From Ruminococcus sp. (lineage in GTDB: Bacteria; Bacillota; Clostridia; Oscillospirales; Ruminococcaceae), in NCBI GenBank assembly GCA_017525915.1, contig JAFXSC010000010.1, forward strand, positions 61,673 through 125,672: a stretch of 64,000 nt of DNA, written 5' to 3'. Numbering within the stretch: the first letter of the stretch is position 1; every line of letters starts with the position of its first letter. Positions 33,409 through 42,046 of the stretch are shown here, in pieces. The notes under the pieces are model-generated. The model did not search any database. It saw only the letters and a list, made by a program, of their open reading frames with translations, and was not told where the DNA came from. The position numbers were made by a program, and so were the translations under genes.

Positions 33409-34002
33409 ATGGATCAGGTAAGAACAGGCGGACTTATAAGGCGGTTCCGGACGGAAATGGGCCTCACGCAGAAGGAGCTTGCGGAACGTATAAATGTCAG
33501 CGGCAAGGCTGTGTCGAAGTGGGAGACCGGCAGCGGATGTCCTGATATATCGCTGCTCTCAGCACTGGCAGAGGTGTTCGGTACGGATATAAATGTCCTG
33601 CTTACGGGCGAGATAAGCAGGAACGAAAGCGAGGTGGGAAATATGAAAAAAATGAAGTTCTATGTATGCAGAAAGTGCGGCAACATCATCACGGCATCGT
33701 CCGATGCGGCAGTGACCTGCTGCGGAAACAGGCTCAGTGCGCTTGAACCGGTAAAGGCAGAGGAGAGCGAGCAGCTTAAAGTTGAGGATATCGGCGGAGA
33801 GATGTTTGTGTCTTCCGACCACTGCATGACGAAGGAGCATTATATCTCGTTTGTGGCATATCAGAGCGACAGCTGTTTTATGATGTACAGGCAGTATCCG
33901 GAATGGAACGTACAGTTCACGATGCCGCTTTTCCGCACAGGCAGGCTTGTCTGGTACTGTACGGAGTGCGGCCTGAGGTATCAGGAACTCCGCCGGAAGT
34001 AA
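33409..34002 (+). CDS. XRE-family regulator fused to a desulfoferrodoxin-like metal module
   Basis: 197 residues. An HTH_3 domain (~5-62, LTQKELAERINVSGKAVSKWETG) is followed by FYVCRKCGNIITAS and VTCCGNRLSAL, matching the CxxCGN...CCG rubredoxin-like iron site of desulforedoxin. A segment SSDHCMTKEHYISFVAYQ resembles the superoxide reductase HxMTKEHYI motif, and the end carries another CTECG pair. The protein may be a transcriptional regulator that senses metal or redox state through this centre. The start is fixed by AGAGG and the promoter 18 nt upstream. This domain pairing occurs in some Clostridia; targets are unknown. Confidence 0.75.
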   Translation: MDQVRTGGLIRRFRTEMGLTQKELAERINVSGKAVSKWETGSGCPDISLLSALAEVFGTDINVLLTGEISRNESEVGNMKKMKFYVCRKCGNIITASSDAAVTCCGNRLSALEPVKAEESEQLKVEDIGGEMFVSSDHCMTKEHYISFVAYQSDSCFMMYRQYPEWNVQFTMPLFRTGRLVWYCTECGLRYQELRRK

Positions 34003-34043
34003 TCTGGAAGCAATATGCGTGGGAAAATTTTTTCAAAAAGGTC

Positions 34044-34072
34044 TTGACAAATCCGTTTCCGTGTGATATAAT
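34044..34072 (+). promoter_or_regulatory. Consensus sigma-A promoter of the T-box/acyl-CoA synthetase gene
   Basis: TTGACA (34044-34049), 17-nt spacer, TATAAT (34067-34072), TGA extension: a perfect strong promoter, as expected for a gene controlled by premature termination. Confidence 0.92.
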
Positions 34073-34078
34073 CCAAAC

Positions 34079-34348
34079 ATAAGCTATGAGGAAGACAAGC
34101 AGAGTGTTGCCTATGACTTCAGAGAGCCGGCGGTCGGTGTGAGCCGGTGTTATGCAGTGCGATGTATCCCTTCTGAGCCGGAGTGCTGAAAGTTCCAGTA
34201 AGCGTTCCCGTGATTCTGCGTTAATGAATAGGGCTTGATGGAGCCTGAAGCGGTGTACGCAATAGCGGCACAATTTGAGTGGTACCGCGGGTATTGGTTT
34301 ATAATGCTCGTCTCAAAGTTTTTCTTTGAGGCGAGCTTTTTATTTTTT
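34079..34348 (+). promoter_or_regulatory. T-box riboswitch leader
   Basis: The ~270-nt leader has all landmarks of a T-box: the AGACAAGCAG segment (34093-34102), CAGAGAGC (34120-34127), the apical GGTCGGTGTGA loop, the T-box sequence TGAGTGGTACCGCGG (34276-34290) that pairs with the tRNA acceptor end, and a terminator (GCTCGTCTCAAAG / CTTTGAGGCGAGC, 34306-34336, then T-rich). Uncharged tRNA binding would favour the antiterminator and turn on the downstream gene. The specifier is not certain: by distance to the GAGC motif it is ATC (34166-34168, Ile); by the preference for a following purine it would be TGT (34163-34165, Cys). Confidence 0.93.
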
Positions 34349-34365
34349 GAAAAAGGAGAGATATT

Positions 34366-36714
34366 ATGAGCAGCATGACCAGTTCACAGAATGCAGAAGT
34401 CAAGATCAGAGAGGTCGCTGAGCGAATCGTCCGCCTGCGTGAAGACCTCGGCATCCCGGCAGAGGAAATGGCTGCAATTACCGGCTATCCCGTTGAAGAA
34501 TACAGGAAATTCGAGTCCGGCGAACGCGATTTCAGCTTCACTTTCATTTATAAATGTGCAAATACCTTCCACGTTGAGATAACTGACCTCATGGAGGGAA
34601 GCAGTCCGGAGCTCAGCGGATATACCGTAACCAGAAAGGGCGAGGGCGTACCGATCGTCCGCAGAAAGGGCTTCACCTACAACCGCCTTGCCTCCAAGTT
34701 CAAGAACAAGGCTGTTGAGCCGTTCCATGTCGTTATCCCATATTCGGAGGAGGCGCTTTCCGAGCCCCTGCACATGGCAAGCCACGCAGGTCAGGAAATG
34801 GACATCGTCCTCAAAGGCACACTGCGTATGACAGTCGGCTCGCATACCGAGATACTCCACGAGGGCGACTGCATCTACTACGACAGCTCCATGCCCCATG
34901 ACGAGGTCGCTCTCGGCGGCGAGGACTGCGAGATATACGCCTTCGTTATGCCTCCTAAGGGCACTGTCGGTATGTCCGAATACCACGAGCACGTTGCTGA
35001 GCATCATCTTACAAATGTCGACAAGGCAGGTCTGCTTCACCCTGTTGCTGAGAAATTCGTCAAGTGTGAGACCAACGACGAGGGCGTTCTCAGCGGAGTT
35101 CACTTTGAGAATCAGGACAAGTTCAATTTTGCATATGATATCGTTGACGCAATGGCTGAGAAATGTCCCGACAAGACCGCAATGATCTACGTTGACGTCA
35201 ACAAGAACGAGCGCGTGTTCACCTTCAAGGATATCAAAAAGTATTCCTGCCAGACCGCGAACTACTTCAAGTCCCTTGGAATCAAGAAGGGTGACCGCGT
35301 AATGCTCATCCTCAAGCGTCACTACCAGTTCTGGTTCTCGATAATCGCACTTCACCGCATCGGAGCGCTCGTAATCCCTGCATCGAATATGCTCAAGGAG
35401 CACGATCTTGAGTACCGCTTCAATTCTGCCGAGGTATCCGCTATCGTCTGCACTGCTGACGGCGAGGTCGCTGACGAGGTAGACAAGGCTTGCGCTGTTT
35501 CGCCTTCACTCCGCACAAAGGTGCTCGTAAACGGTCAGCGCGAGGGCTGGCACGATTTCAATGAGGAGCTTCCGGCTTACAGCACCCATTTCGAGCGTAC
35601 AGCCGATACTCCCTGCGGTACCGACCCCATGCTCATCTTCTTCAGCTCGGGTACTTCCGGCAACCCCAAGCTCGTCCTCCACAGCTATCAGTACCCTCTC
35701 GGTCACTATGTGACTGCACGTTACTGGCAGAATGCCGACCCGAACGGTCTGCACTTCACTATCTCGGACACCGGCTGGGGCAAGGCTCTCTGGGGCAAAC
35801 TCTACGGCCAGTGGATGTGCGAGGCTGCCGTATTTGTGTATGACTTTGACCGCTTCCACGCAGATGACATCCTCCCGATGTTCAAAAAGTACAACGTAAC
35901 ATCATTCTGCGCTCCTCCGACCATGTACCGTTTCTTCATCAAGGAGGACCTGTCGAAGTACGACCTCTCATCGCTGAAATATGCCTGCATCGCCGGTGAA
36001 GCACTCAATCCGGAAGTCTTCCACCAGTTCTACAAAGCTACCGGCATCAAGCTCATGGAAGGCTTCGGTCAGACCGAGACTACTCTTTCTATCGCAAACG
36101 TTGTGGGCATGGAGCCGAAGCCCGGCAGTATGGGCAAGCCCAATCCGCAGTACGACGTTCAGGTGCTTCTCCCGGACGGCAAGCCTGCCGGTGTCGGTGA
36201 GACAGGCGAGATCTGCATAAAGCTGAAGGACAGCCGCGATGTCGGTTACGGCGTTCCCGGACTTGCTCTCTGCTACTACGGCGACGATGAGAATACCGCC
36301 GAGACATGGCGCGAGGGCTACTACCACACCGGCGATACCGCGTGGGTGGACGAGGACGGCTACTTCTGGTATGTCGGCAGAGTGGACGATGTTATCAAGT
36401 CCTCCGGCTACCGCATCGGACCGTTCGAGATCGAGAGTGTTCTCATGGAACTGCCCTATGTGCTTGAATGTGCAGTAACAGGCGTTCCGGACGAGGTGCG
36501 CGGACAGGTCGTAAAGGCAACTATCGTGCTGACCAAGGGTACGACCGGTTCCGAGGAGCTTGTAAAGGAGATAAAGGAGTACGTCAAGACCCGTACCGCA
36601 CCCTATAAGTATCCCCGTGTCGTCGAGTTCGTGGAGGAACTTCCCAAGACCGTCGGAAGCGGAAAGATCCGCCGCGCAGCTATCCGCGAAATGGACAAGG
36701 CTAAATACCAGTAA
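34366..36714 (+). CDS. HTH-cupin-acyl-CoA synthetase fusion protein under T-box control
   Basis: 782 residues in three parts: an XRE-type helix-turn-helix (~10-65, LREDLGIPAEEMAAITGYPVEEY), a cupin (~105-205, GQEMDIVLKGTLRM, HEGDCIYYDSSMPHDE), and a full adenylate-forming enzyme (~250-780). The enzyme has the P-loop FFSSGTSGNPK (~424-434), EGFGQTETT, YHTGDTAWVDEDGYFWYVGRVDD and the catalytic Lys in VGSGKIRR near 766. It should activate a carboxylic acid to an acyl-CoA through an acyl-AMP. The HTH-cupin half is a typical stand-alone regulator, so enzyme and regulator are one chain. RBS AAAGGAG. The T-box links expression to an amino acid; the substrate (branched-chain, aryl or other acid) is inferred, not shown. 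Confidence 0.85.
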   Translation: MSSMTSSQNAEVKIREVAERIVRLREDLGIPAEEMAAITGYPVEEYRKFESGERDFSFTFIYKCANTFHVEITDLMEGSSPELSGYTVTRKGEGVPIVRRKGFTYNRLASKFKNKAVEPFHVVIPYSEEALSEPLHMASHAGQEMDIVLKGTLRMTVGSHTEILHEGDCIYYDSSMPHDEVALGGEDCEIYAFVMPPKGTVGMSEYHEHVAEHHLTNVDKAGLLHPVAEKFVKCETNDEGVLSGVHFENQDKFNFAYDIVDAMAEKCPDKTAMIYVDVNKNERVFTFKDIKKYSCQTANYFKSLGIKKGDRVMLILKRHYQFWFSIIALHRIGALVIPASNMLKEHDLEYRFNSAEVSAIVCTADGEVADEVDKACAVSPSLRTKVLVNGQREGWHDFNEELPAYSTHFERTADTPCGTDPMLIFFSSGTSGNPKLVLHSYQYPLGHYVTARYWQNADPNGLHFTISDTGWGKALWGKLYGQWMCEAAVFVYDFDRFHADDILPMFKKYNVTSFCAPPTMYRFFIKEDLSKYDLSSLKYACIAGEALNPEVFHQFYKATGIKLMEGFGQTETTLSIANVVGMEPKPGSMGKPNPQYDVQVLLPDGKPAGVGETGEICIKLKDSRDVGYGVPGLALCYYGDDENTAETWREGYYHTGDTAWVDEDGYFWYVGRVDDVIKSSGYRIGPFEIESVLMELPYVLECAVTGVPDEVRGQVVKATIVLTKGTTGSEELVKEIKEYVKTRTAPYKYPRVVEFVEELPKTVGSGKIRRAAIREMDKAKYQ

Positions 36715-36739
36715 GCTATTTACGGCTGCTGATAATTAC

Positions 36740-36776
36740 GGTCAGCGAAAGCAGACTATCGTTTTTGTACAAGTAT
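36740..36776 (-). repeat. Remnant of the structured repeat seen near 5.2 kb
   Basis: On the minus strand TTGTACAAAAACGATAGTCTGCTTTCGCTGA closely follows the right end of the 5060-5290 element (CTATACAAATACGAAAGTCTGCTTTCGCTCA, split here only by substitutions). Only the end of the element is present. Confidence 0.5.
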
Positions 36777-36790
36777 CTCCGCACGGAAAA

Positions 36791-36816
36791 GCCCTCACAG
36801 CCGCAGCTGTGAGGGC
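36791..36816. terminator. Terminator between convergent genes, related to the CCTCACAG hairpin family
   Basis: Stem GCCCTCACAGC / GCTGTGAGGGC with loop CGCA, then TTATTTATT. The CCTCACAGCCG...CTGTGAGG core resembles the five repeats between 41.3 and 53.8 kb. Confidence 0.85.
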
Positions 36817-36820
36817 TTAT

Positions 36821-37435
36821 TTATTCTGATTTGCTTATGACTTTGGACTGCCAGGATTTTCTGCCGCATTCCGGGCATTTCATATAGCGTTTTCTGCCGA
36901 AGTGCATGGCTTTGTTGACGCTGAGATAGGTCGGGATGTACTTATGGCCGCATTTTGCACATTTATAGTAGCCGGCGACCTGTTCTATCCTGAGAGCGAG
37001 AAGCATTGCCGGGACGAACTGGACGAAGCCTGTGCCTATCAGTACAAATCTGAGCCAGTCCGGAATATTGATGTAAACTGCGAGCAGCAGCATTGCCAGA
37101 AGGAAAACAGAGGATATGATGCAGATGAACACCTCTATCTGAAGCAGCCGCTTGTCTGCGAGCTCCTTCTGCCTTGCCATTTCAATTAAATTTTTTTCCG
37201 TTTTCTCGTTGTAGTTCTCCATAGATACTGCCTCCCCGCTTAAAAGATCGTTGACTGTGATTCTGAGAAGTCCGCACAGTTCAAGCATGATCGAAGCATC
37301 GGGCAAGGATTTACCCGTTTCCCATTTTGACACCGCACGGTCTGTTATGCCGAGCTTTTCAGCAAGCTGTAACTGTGTGAGCTTCTGCTCTTTTCTTCTG
37401 GCAGCAATGAATCTGCCGATCTTGATCTGATCCAT
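36821..37435 (-). CDS. XRE-family regulator with membrane anchor and zinc ribbon
   Basis: 204 residues from the ATG at 37435 (RBS AAAGGAGG). HTH_3 domain at ~5-62 (LTQLQLAEKLGITDRAVSKWETGKSLPD), a linker, two hydrophobic segments (~105-127, IEVFICIISSVFLLAMLLLAV; ~133-153), then a zinc ribbon (CAKCGHKYIP ... CPECGRKSW). Such membrane-tethered XRE proteins are common in Clostridia, often in defence or stress contexts. Neither targets nor signal are visible. It converges on the acyl-CoA synthetase gene. Confidence 0.8.
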   Translation of the reverse strand: MDQIKIGRFIAARRKEQKLTQLQLAEKLGITDRAVSKWETGKSLPDASIMLELCGLLRITVNDLLSGEAVSMENYNEKTEKNLIEMARQKELADKRLLQIEVFICIISSVFLLAMLLLAVYINIPDWLRFVLIGTGFVQFVPAMLLALRIEQVAGYYKCAKCGHKYIPTYLSVNKAMHFGRKRYMKCPECGRKSWQSKVISKSE

Positions 37436-37601
37436 GACCTTGCCTCCTTTCGATCTTATTGTAGCATGAAAACTTCCGGAAATCCACGAACCGGCGGTTG
37501 AATGGGGAGGGCTCAACCAGCGGTGGAGTCCGGAAAACGGCGATATTCCGGGATATCGTTTCGGGGGCAGCAGCCGCCTGACGGCGGCCGCTGAGGGAAC
37601 A

Positions 37602-39023
37602 TTATTCCTTGACTTTTCCCTCTTTTAGTCTTGACAGGTAATCCTTTGTTTCCGAGGCAACCACGCCCGAGAGAAGAATAATAGCTATCACATTAGGTAT
37701 AGCCATGAGACCGTTGAAAATATCGGCCATGTTCCACACAGCTTCCACCGCGAGATAGGGGCCTATGAATACTGCGGCGATGTATATCCACCTGTACACG
37801 GCGGTAAGTCTTTTGTCCGAGCCTGCGAGGTAGGAGAGGCAGCGCTCGGAATAGTAATTCCAGCCGAGGATAGTAGTGAACGCGAACACTGCAAGGCACG
37901 ACATCAGTATGAACGAGGACACCTTTTCGCTGAACGGCAGTCCGTAGTCAAAGGCATCCATAGTTATCATAACGCCTTTCAGCTCAGCGGTATTGTGACT
38001 GCCCGACATGATTATGGCAAGGCCTGTCATGGTGCAGACTATGATAGTGTCGATGAATGTACCGGTCATGGTGACAAGTCCCTGACGGACGGGCTCTTTT
38101 GTCTTTGCAGCCGCTGCCGCGATAGGTGCAGAACCGAGACCGGCTTCGTTTGAGAAGATACCTCGTGCAACGCCGCTCTTCATAGCGGACATCATCACAG
38201 TGCCTGCCGCACCGCCCGCTGCCGCTTTAAGGCTGAACGCACCCTTGATAATGGAAGAGAGAGCGGAGGGGATTTCCGTAATATGGCAGATAATAATGGT
38301 AAGGCAGCAGCCTGCATACGCTACTATCATAATAGGCACGACAACTTCGGAAACTGTTGCGATGCGCTTGATTCCGCCGATAACGATGAGCGCGGTAAGC
38401 AGGGTTATTACAGCACCGGCAATGATAGTTACCCATGTGTATTCCATGCCGAATACAGTTGCCGTATGTTTCTTTCCGGGGTCGAAGAAATTATTGGCCG
38501 CTGAGGTTATGCCGTTTATCTGGGTGATAGTACCTATTCCCATGAGACCTGCAAGAAGTCCGAACACCGCGAACATCTTGGCGAGCCATTTCCACTTCTT
38601 TCCCAGTCCGTTTTCAATATAATAGAAAGGGCCGCCGAGGATATTGCCGTTTTCGTCCTTTACGCGGTACTTTACGGCAAGAAGTCCCTCAGCGTATTTT
38701 GTAGCCATACCGAGAAAAGCAGCAAGCTCCATCCAGAAAAGAGCGCCTGCACCTCCGGCAGCGATAGCGGTAGCAACTCCGACAATGTTTCCGGTGCCGA
38801 CTGTCGCGGAAAGAGCGGTACACAAAGCCGCAAAGCTCGAGACCTCGCCGCTTCCGTCCTCCTCGTTCCTGACCATATACTTCAGAGCCTTGCCGAGCCT
38901 GCGGACCTGCAGGAATTTCAGCCGGAATGTGAGCAGGATACCGCACGCCATTATGAGGATGATCAGCGGCAGATCCCACACATAGCCGTCGATCCTGCTG
39001 ATGATATCGTTGATCTTATCCAT
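37602..39023 (-). CDS. Alanine/glycine:cation symporter (AGCS family)
   Basis: 473 residues from the ATG at 39023, preceded by AGGAG; the longer frame adds 25 unlikely residues. About eleven hydrophobic segments; the family signature GTGNIVGVATAIAAGGAGALFWM near 72-94 and the SNEAGLGSAPIAAAAAKTKEPVRQG stretch near 265-290 are clear. It imports alanine or glycine with sodium. Single gene, 188 nt downstream of the diguanylate cyclase gene with a hairpin between. Confidence 0.93.
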   Translation of the reverse strand: MDKINDIISRIDGYVWDLPLIILIMACGILLTFRLKFLQVRRLGKALKYMVRNEEDGSGEVSSFAALCTALSATVGTGNIVGVATAIAAGGAGALFWMELAAFLGMATKYAEGLLAVKYRVKDENGNILGGPFYYIENGLGKKWKWLAKMFAVFGLLAGLMGIGTITQINGITSAANNFFDPGKKHTATVFGMEYTWVTIIAGAVITLLTALIVIGGIKRIATVSEVVVPIMIVAYAGCCLTIIICHITEIPSALSSIIKGAFSLKAAAGGAAGTVMMSAMKSGVARGIFSNEAGLGSAPIAAAAAKTKEPVRQGLVTMTGTFIDTIIVCTMTGLAIIMSGSHNTAELKGVMITMDAFDYGLPFSEKVSSFILMSCLAVFAFTTILGWNYYSERCLSYLAGSDKRLTAVYRWIYIAAVFIGPYLAVEAVWNMADIFNGLMAIPNVIAIILLSGVVASETKDYLSRLKEGKVKE

Positions 39024-39148
39024 TAACGCATCTCCTGTCGTGATCTTCGTTAAAATTATATCATACTTTTCCCGAAAAGTCAACGGTATATTCAGCATGA
39101 ATTCAAGATATGGTGTTATTTCAGAGGCAATAGCTGTTCTGACAAGTT

Positions 39149-39173
39149 CAGCCCTTCTGTGAAAGAAGGGCTG
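39149..39173 (-). terminator. Hairpin after the diguanylate cyclase gene
   Basis: Perfect 10-bp stem CAGCCCTTCT / AGAAGGGCTG with a 5-nt loop, 39 nt downstream of the minus-strand stop; weak U tract. Confidence 0.5.
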
Positions 39174-39211
39174 GATATCTGTTATGTGTTATTTTCCGTG
39201 CGGGAACGCTG

Positions 39212-40837
39212 TCAGTCTTTCCGGAGCATTTTTCTGTCACGCTTGTTATCATACATGAGACGGTCCGCACGCCGTATCACGTCGATGATCGTATTGTCGT
39301 CCGACGGATCGAAAGCGGCAAATCCCTTTGATATCTGCACCTGTTCCCAGGGCTCACCGGCGGCAGCGTTTATCTCGCAGACGGTCTTGTCGAATCGCTC
39401 AAGGAGTGCTGTCATTTCGCCGCATTGTTCATTTTTCATTATCACAGCGAACTCGTCTCCGCCTATCCTGAATACGGGACTGTGCTTGAACACCTCGCAT
39501 ATCGTGCACGAGGCTTTTTTCAGATAGATATCGCCCTTGTCGTGTCCGTGACGGTCGTTTACGACTTTGAGGTTATCGCAGTCGAACACGCCTATCGCAA
39601 ATTCAAGGCCTTCAGTTCCGTTAGCAATCTGTTCCTGCAATTCATCGGTAGCCTTTGAAAATGCGCCCTTGTTTTTGACATGGGTAAGCGAATCGATGAA
39701 GACCTGTCCGTTAAGGTCATTGATATGAGTCTTGACGTTATCCGAAAGGTGTTTGAATGACCGCGTGAGCCTTCCGAGTTCATCGTCCTTGTCGTAGGAT
39801 AGGGGGGAGTCGTAATTGCCCTTATCCACCTGCTCGGCTGCCTCGGTCAGCTGCTCGAGCGGTCTGGTTATCTTTCTTGTGTAGTACATCAGGAAAAGGC
39901 TTGTTACCGCAAGAACTACGACTGCACCCATTGCGATATTCAGCACGAGCCCCTGCCAGTCGCCTTTGGTCTCGGAAACAGGAACGGTCACGTTAAGGCG
40001 CATACCGTTGCTCAGTTCGCGCCAGACCGCTACTTTTTTCTTGCCGTCGTATGTATACTCCACAATACTGCCGTCATCGTTCCCGTCATAGGGTAATTCA
40101 GATACCATGTCCGACGAAGGGTCGGTCACATCTATACGCGGATGATAGAACAGCATACCGTCGGCATCGCTCAGGAAAGCGTAGCCGTTGTCGTAGAGAC
40201 GTATGCCGTTGACCTCCTCTGCCATGGTCGAATAGTCAACTTCGATGCCGATAACGCCGATGAATTCTCCGTTCCGGTAAATGGGCGCATCGTAGGATAT
40301 TACGCGGACATCGAGATTATCCGTGATATAGGGGGGAAGCCATATCGGTTTACCCTCATGCTTCGGAACGGTGAACCATACCAGCTTTGAGGTGTCCTCG
40401 ACATCGTATTGAGTGATATCGGTCACTTCGTGCTCCTCAAAGCCCTCTCCGTTAAGGTCGATGTACCAGAATCCCTTGACTTCGGACGAAACGGAAGGGT
40501 CGATACGGTAATAATATGTAAGGACGCCCTTTGTCTTTGAAGCCATCAGGCAAAAATACTCGCGAACCTTTTCAACGTGCTGTTCAAGCTGTGAATCGTC
40601 CCTGCTGTTCAGGTCATCTTCCGCGTAGGCAGTTACTTTTGATACTGAATTCTGAACGCTGTCGAAGTAATAATCGAGGCTGCGCTCTCCCGATTCGCAC
40701 AGATTTCTGAGCAGCTGGTCGGTTTTGTGGCTTTCGGTCCTGCGTATGAATATCGCACTCAATAATGTAACTATCATAAGTGCAGCAAGCATTACACATA
40801 GCATTGTAACTGTTATTCTTGTTCGTAATGAATGCAT
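39212..40837 (-). CDS. Membrane diguanylate cyclase: Cache sensor, HAMP, GGDEF
   Basis: 541 residues. Transmembrane helix ~9-31, extracellular double-Cache sensor (~40-275, with YDAPIYRNGEFIGVIGIEVDYSTM), second helix ~283-305, HAMP (RKITRPLEQLTEAAEQVDKG), then a GGDEF domain with an intact RIGGDEF catalytic loop. It would make cyclic-di-GMP from two GTP in response to a small extracellular ligand. The product-inhibition RxxD site five residues before GGDEF is not present (the sequence there is FKHSPVF). The ATG at 40837 lies 10 nt after GGAGG; a GTG two codons earlier (40843) is only 4 nt away. Confidence 0.92.
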   Translation of the reverse strand: MHSLRTRITVTMLCVMLAALMIVTLLSAIFIRRTESHKTDQLLRNLCESGERSLDYYFDSVQNSVSKVTAYAEDDLNSRDDSQLEQHVEKVREYFCLMASKTKGVLTYYYRIDPSVSSEVKGFWYIDLNGEGFEEHEVTDITQYDVEDTSKLVWFTVPKHEGKPIWLPPYITDNLDVRVISYDAPIYRNGEFIGVIGIEVDYSTMAEEVNGIRLYDNGYAFLSDADGMLFYHPRIDVTDPSSDMVSELPYDGNDDGSIVEYTYDGKKKVAVWRELSNGMRLNVTVPVSETKGDWQGLVLNIAMGAVVVLAVTSLFLMYYTRKITRPLEQLTEAAEQVDKGNYDSPLSYDKDDELGRLTRSFKHLSDNVKTHINDLNGQVFIDSLTHVKNKGAFSKATDELQEQIANGTEGLEFAIGVFDCDNLKVVNDRHGHDKGDIYLKKASCTICEVFKHSPVFRIGGDEFAVIMKNEQCGEMTALLERFDKTVCEINAAAGEPWEQVQISKGFAAFDPSDDNTIIDVIRRADRLMYDNKRDRKMLRKD

Positions 40838-41008
40838 TGTCACATCGCCTCCGATATTCAGTTCGTTTTTATCGGGTGATAACTATTCCGGCGGCTATCT
40901 GACGCCGGATCTGTTATATATCTATTATATCTCTTACATTCTGCAAATCAGTTCTACTTATATCATACCATATCTGACCGCTTCGGTCAATAGAATAACG
41001 TCAAAAAA

Positions 41009-41040
41009 AGTTCCCGCAAAAGGAATGCGGGAACTTTTTG
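41009..41040. terminator. Bidirectional terminator
   Basis: Perfect 10-bp stem AGTTCCCGCA / TGCGGGAACT with a 7-nt loop, flanked by AAAAAA on one side and TTTTTG on the other. Confidence 0.85.
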
Positions 41041-41057
41041 TCAGATACCTGTCGGTT

Positions 41058-41267
41058 TCAGAGATCGTCTGCATCAGGAAGAGATACGCAGAATAGATTC
41101 CTGTGCGGAAGGGTGTCAAGCATATTTCGGTAACGTCTTACATCTTCACATGAAATATTATCAAGAATAACAACGAAATCAATATCACTGCTCTCTGTTG
41201 CTTCTCCGCGTGCATAGCTGCCCTGTAAGCAAACGAAACATATCCTGTCGGGAAATGTATTTTGCAA
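41058..41267 (-). pseudogene. Nucleotidyltransferase remnant (MNT/Pol-beta fold)
   Basis: The frame encodes the fold's GSYARGEATESSDIDFVVI motif with the metal-binding Asp pair, then breaks off after about 40 residues at LPHRNLFCVSLPDADDL. Homologues are around 200 residues or more. There is no ATG: the frame continues upstream past TTG (41267) through VQEKIIDTVSFIDKLISAL, where ATA stands where ATG would be expected. Both ends therefore look lost, and this is gene debris next to a hairpin repeat. Confidence 0.6.
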
Positions 41268-41347
41268 AGCTGAGATTAATTTATCTATAAAAGAAACTGT
41301 ATCTATAATTTTCTCCTGAACTATTTTTTGTTATTAATGATTGGATA

Positions 41348-41382
41348 AAAAGTCCTCACAGCTGAAGCTATGAGGACTTTTG
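41348..41382 (+). repeat. CCTCACAG palindromic hairpin, copy A
   Basis: AAAAAGTCCTCACAGC, loop TGAA, GCTATGAGGACTTTT: one stem mismatch. Flanking A and T runs make it a bidirectional terminator. Same orientation as copies B to E. Confidence 0.8.
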
Positions 41383-41451
41383 TTATCACTTGCCAGAACT
41401 ATATTCAGCGAGCGCAAATTCTCTATCATACTGGAATTTGCACAGCATCAA

Positions 41452-41943
41452 TCAATCATCATTTTTCTTTCTGAAAACGAGAACGATCACAAAGGCAATA
41501 GCTCCTGCAGTTACCGGCAATGCTGCTCCGGCATCTCCTGTTTTAGGGGCTCCCTCAGCAGTTTCATCATGAGTGTTTGTACTCTGCGGAGCTTTTGATA
41601 TTCTATGTTCTTCATATCCGGCATTATAGGACTTTGCAGCCTTCGCATATGCGAGATATACCTCATTGAAATGCGAAATACCCACGCTGCTGATATTTCC
41701 AATGATCGTTGAGACATTATCAATACTCTCACCCGTGTCAAATTTATCGCCTGTATAGTCGGAAATGCTTTTAACTGATATAGGACTACCAACAGAGCCT
41801 GAAAGAAACTTTGCTATATTCTTCAGCAATGCCAAATCAGTTATCTTTCGCTTGTTAGCACAGTCGAAAAATAAAGTCAATATCTGCTGTCTATCTATAA
41901 AAAAGTCCTCACAGCCGAAACTGTGAGGACTCATTTTTTTCAT
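41452..41943 (-). pseudogene. Chimeric remnant: AAA/DUF4143-type piece joined to a surface-anchor tail
   Basis: 163 codons with two unrelated parts. Residues ~36-75 (LALLKNIAKFLSGSVGSPISVKSISDYTG) match the winged-helix region near the C-terminus of DUF4143-type ATPases. The end (APKTGDAGAALPVTAGAIAFVIVLVFRKKNDD) is a Gram-positive wall-anchor-like tail: PKTGD, hydrophobic helix, basic end. The first ~15 residues come from translating hairpin copy B. It is probably debris from two genes fused by deletion, although an expressed small protein cannot be excluded. Confidence 0.5.
41899..41940 (+). repeat. CCTCACAG palindromic hairpin, copy B
   Basis: A run, AGTCCTCACAG, loop CCGAAA, CTGTGAGGACT, then CATTTTTTT. 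Perfect 11-bp stem. It separates the debris region from the MarR module. Confidence 0.85.
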
Positions 41944-42046
41944 ACAGGGGTTTTATACTTGACCAGAGTTTTCCTGCAATCTCTCAAGAAAACAACAGTC
42001 ACACAGCTCTCCGTTTTGAAAAATTACTGAAAAACCAAAATAGTTC

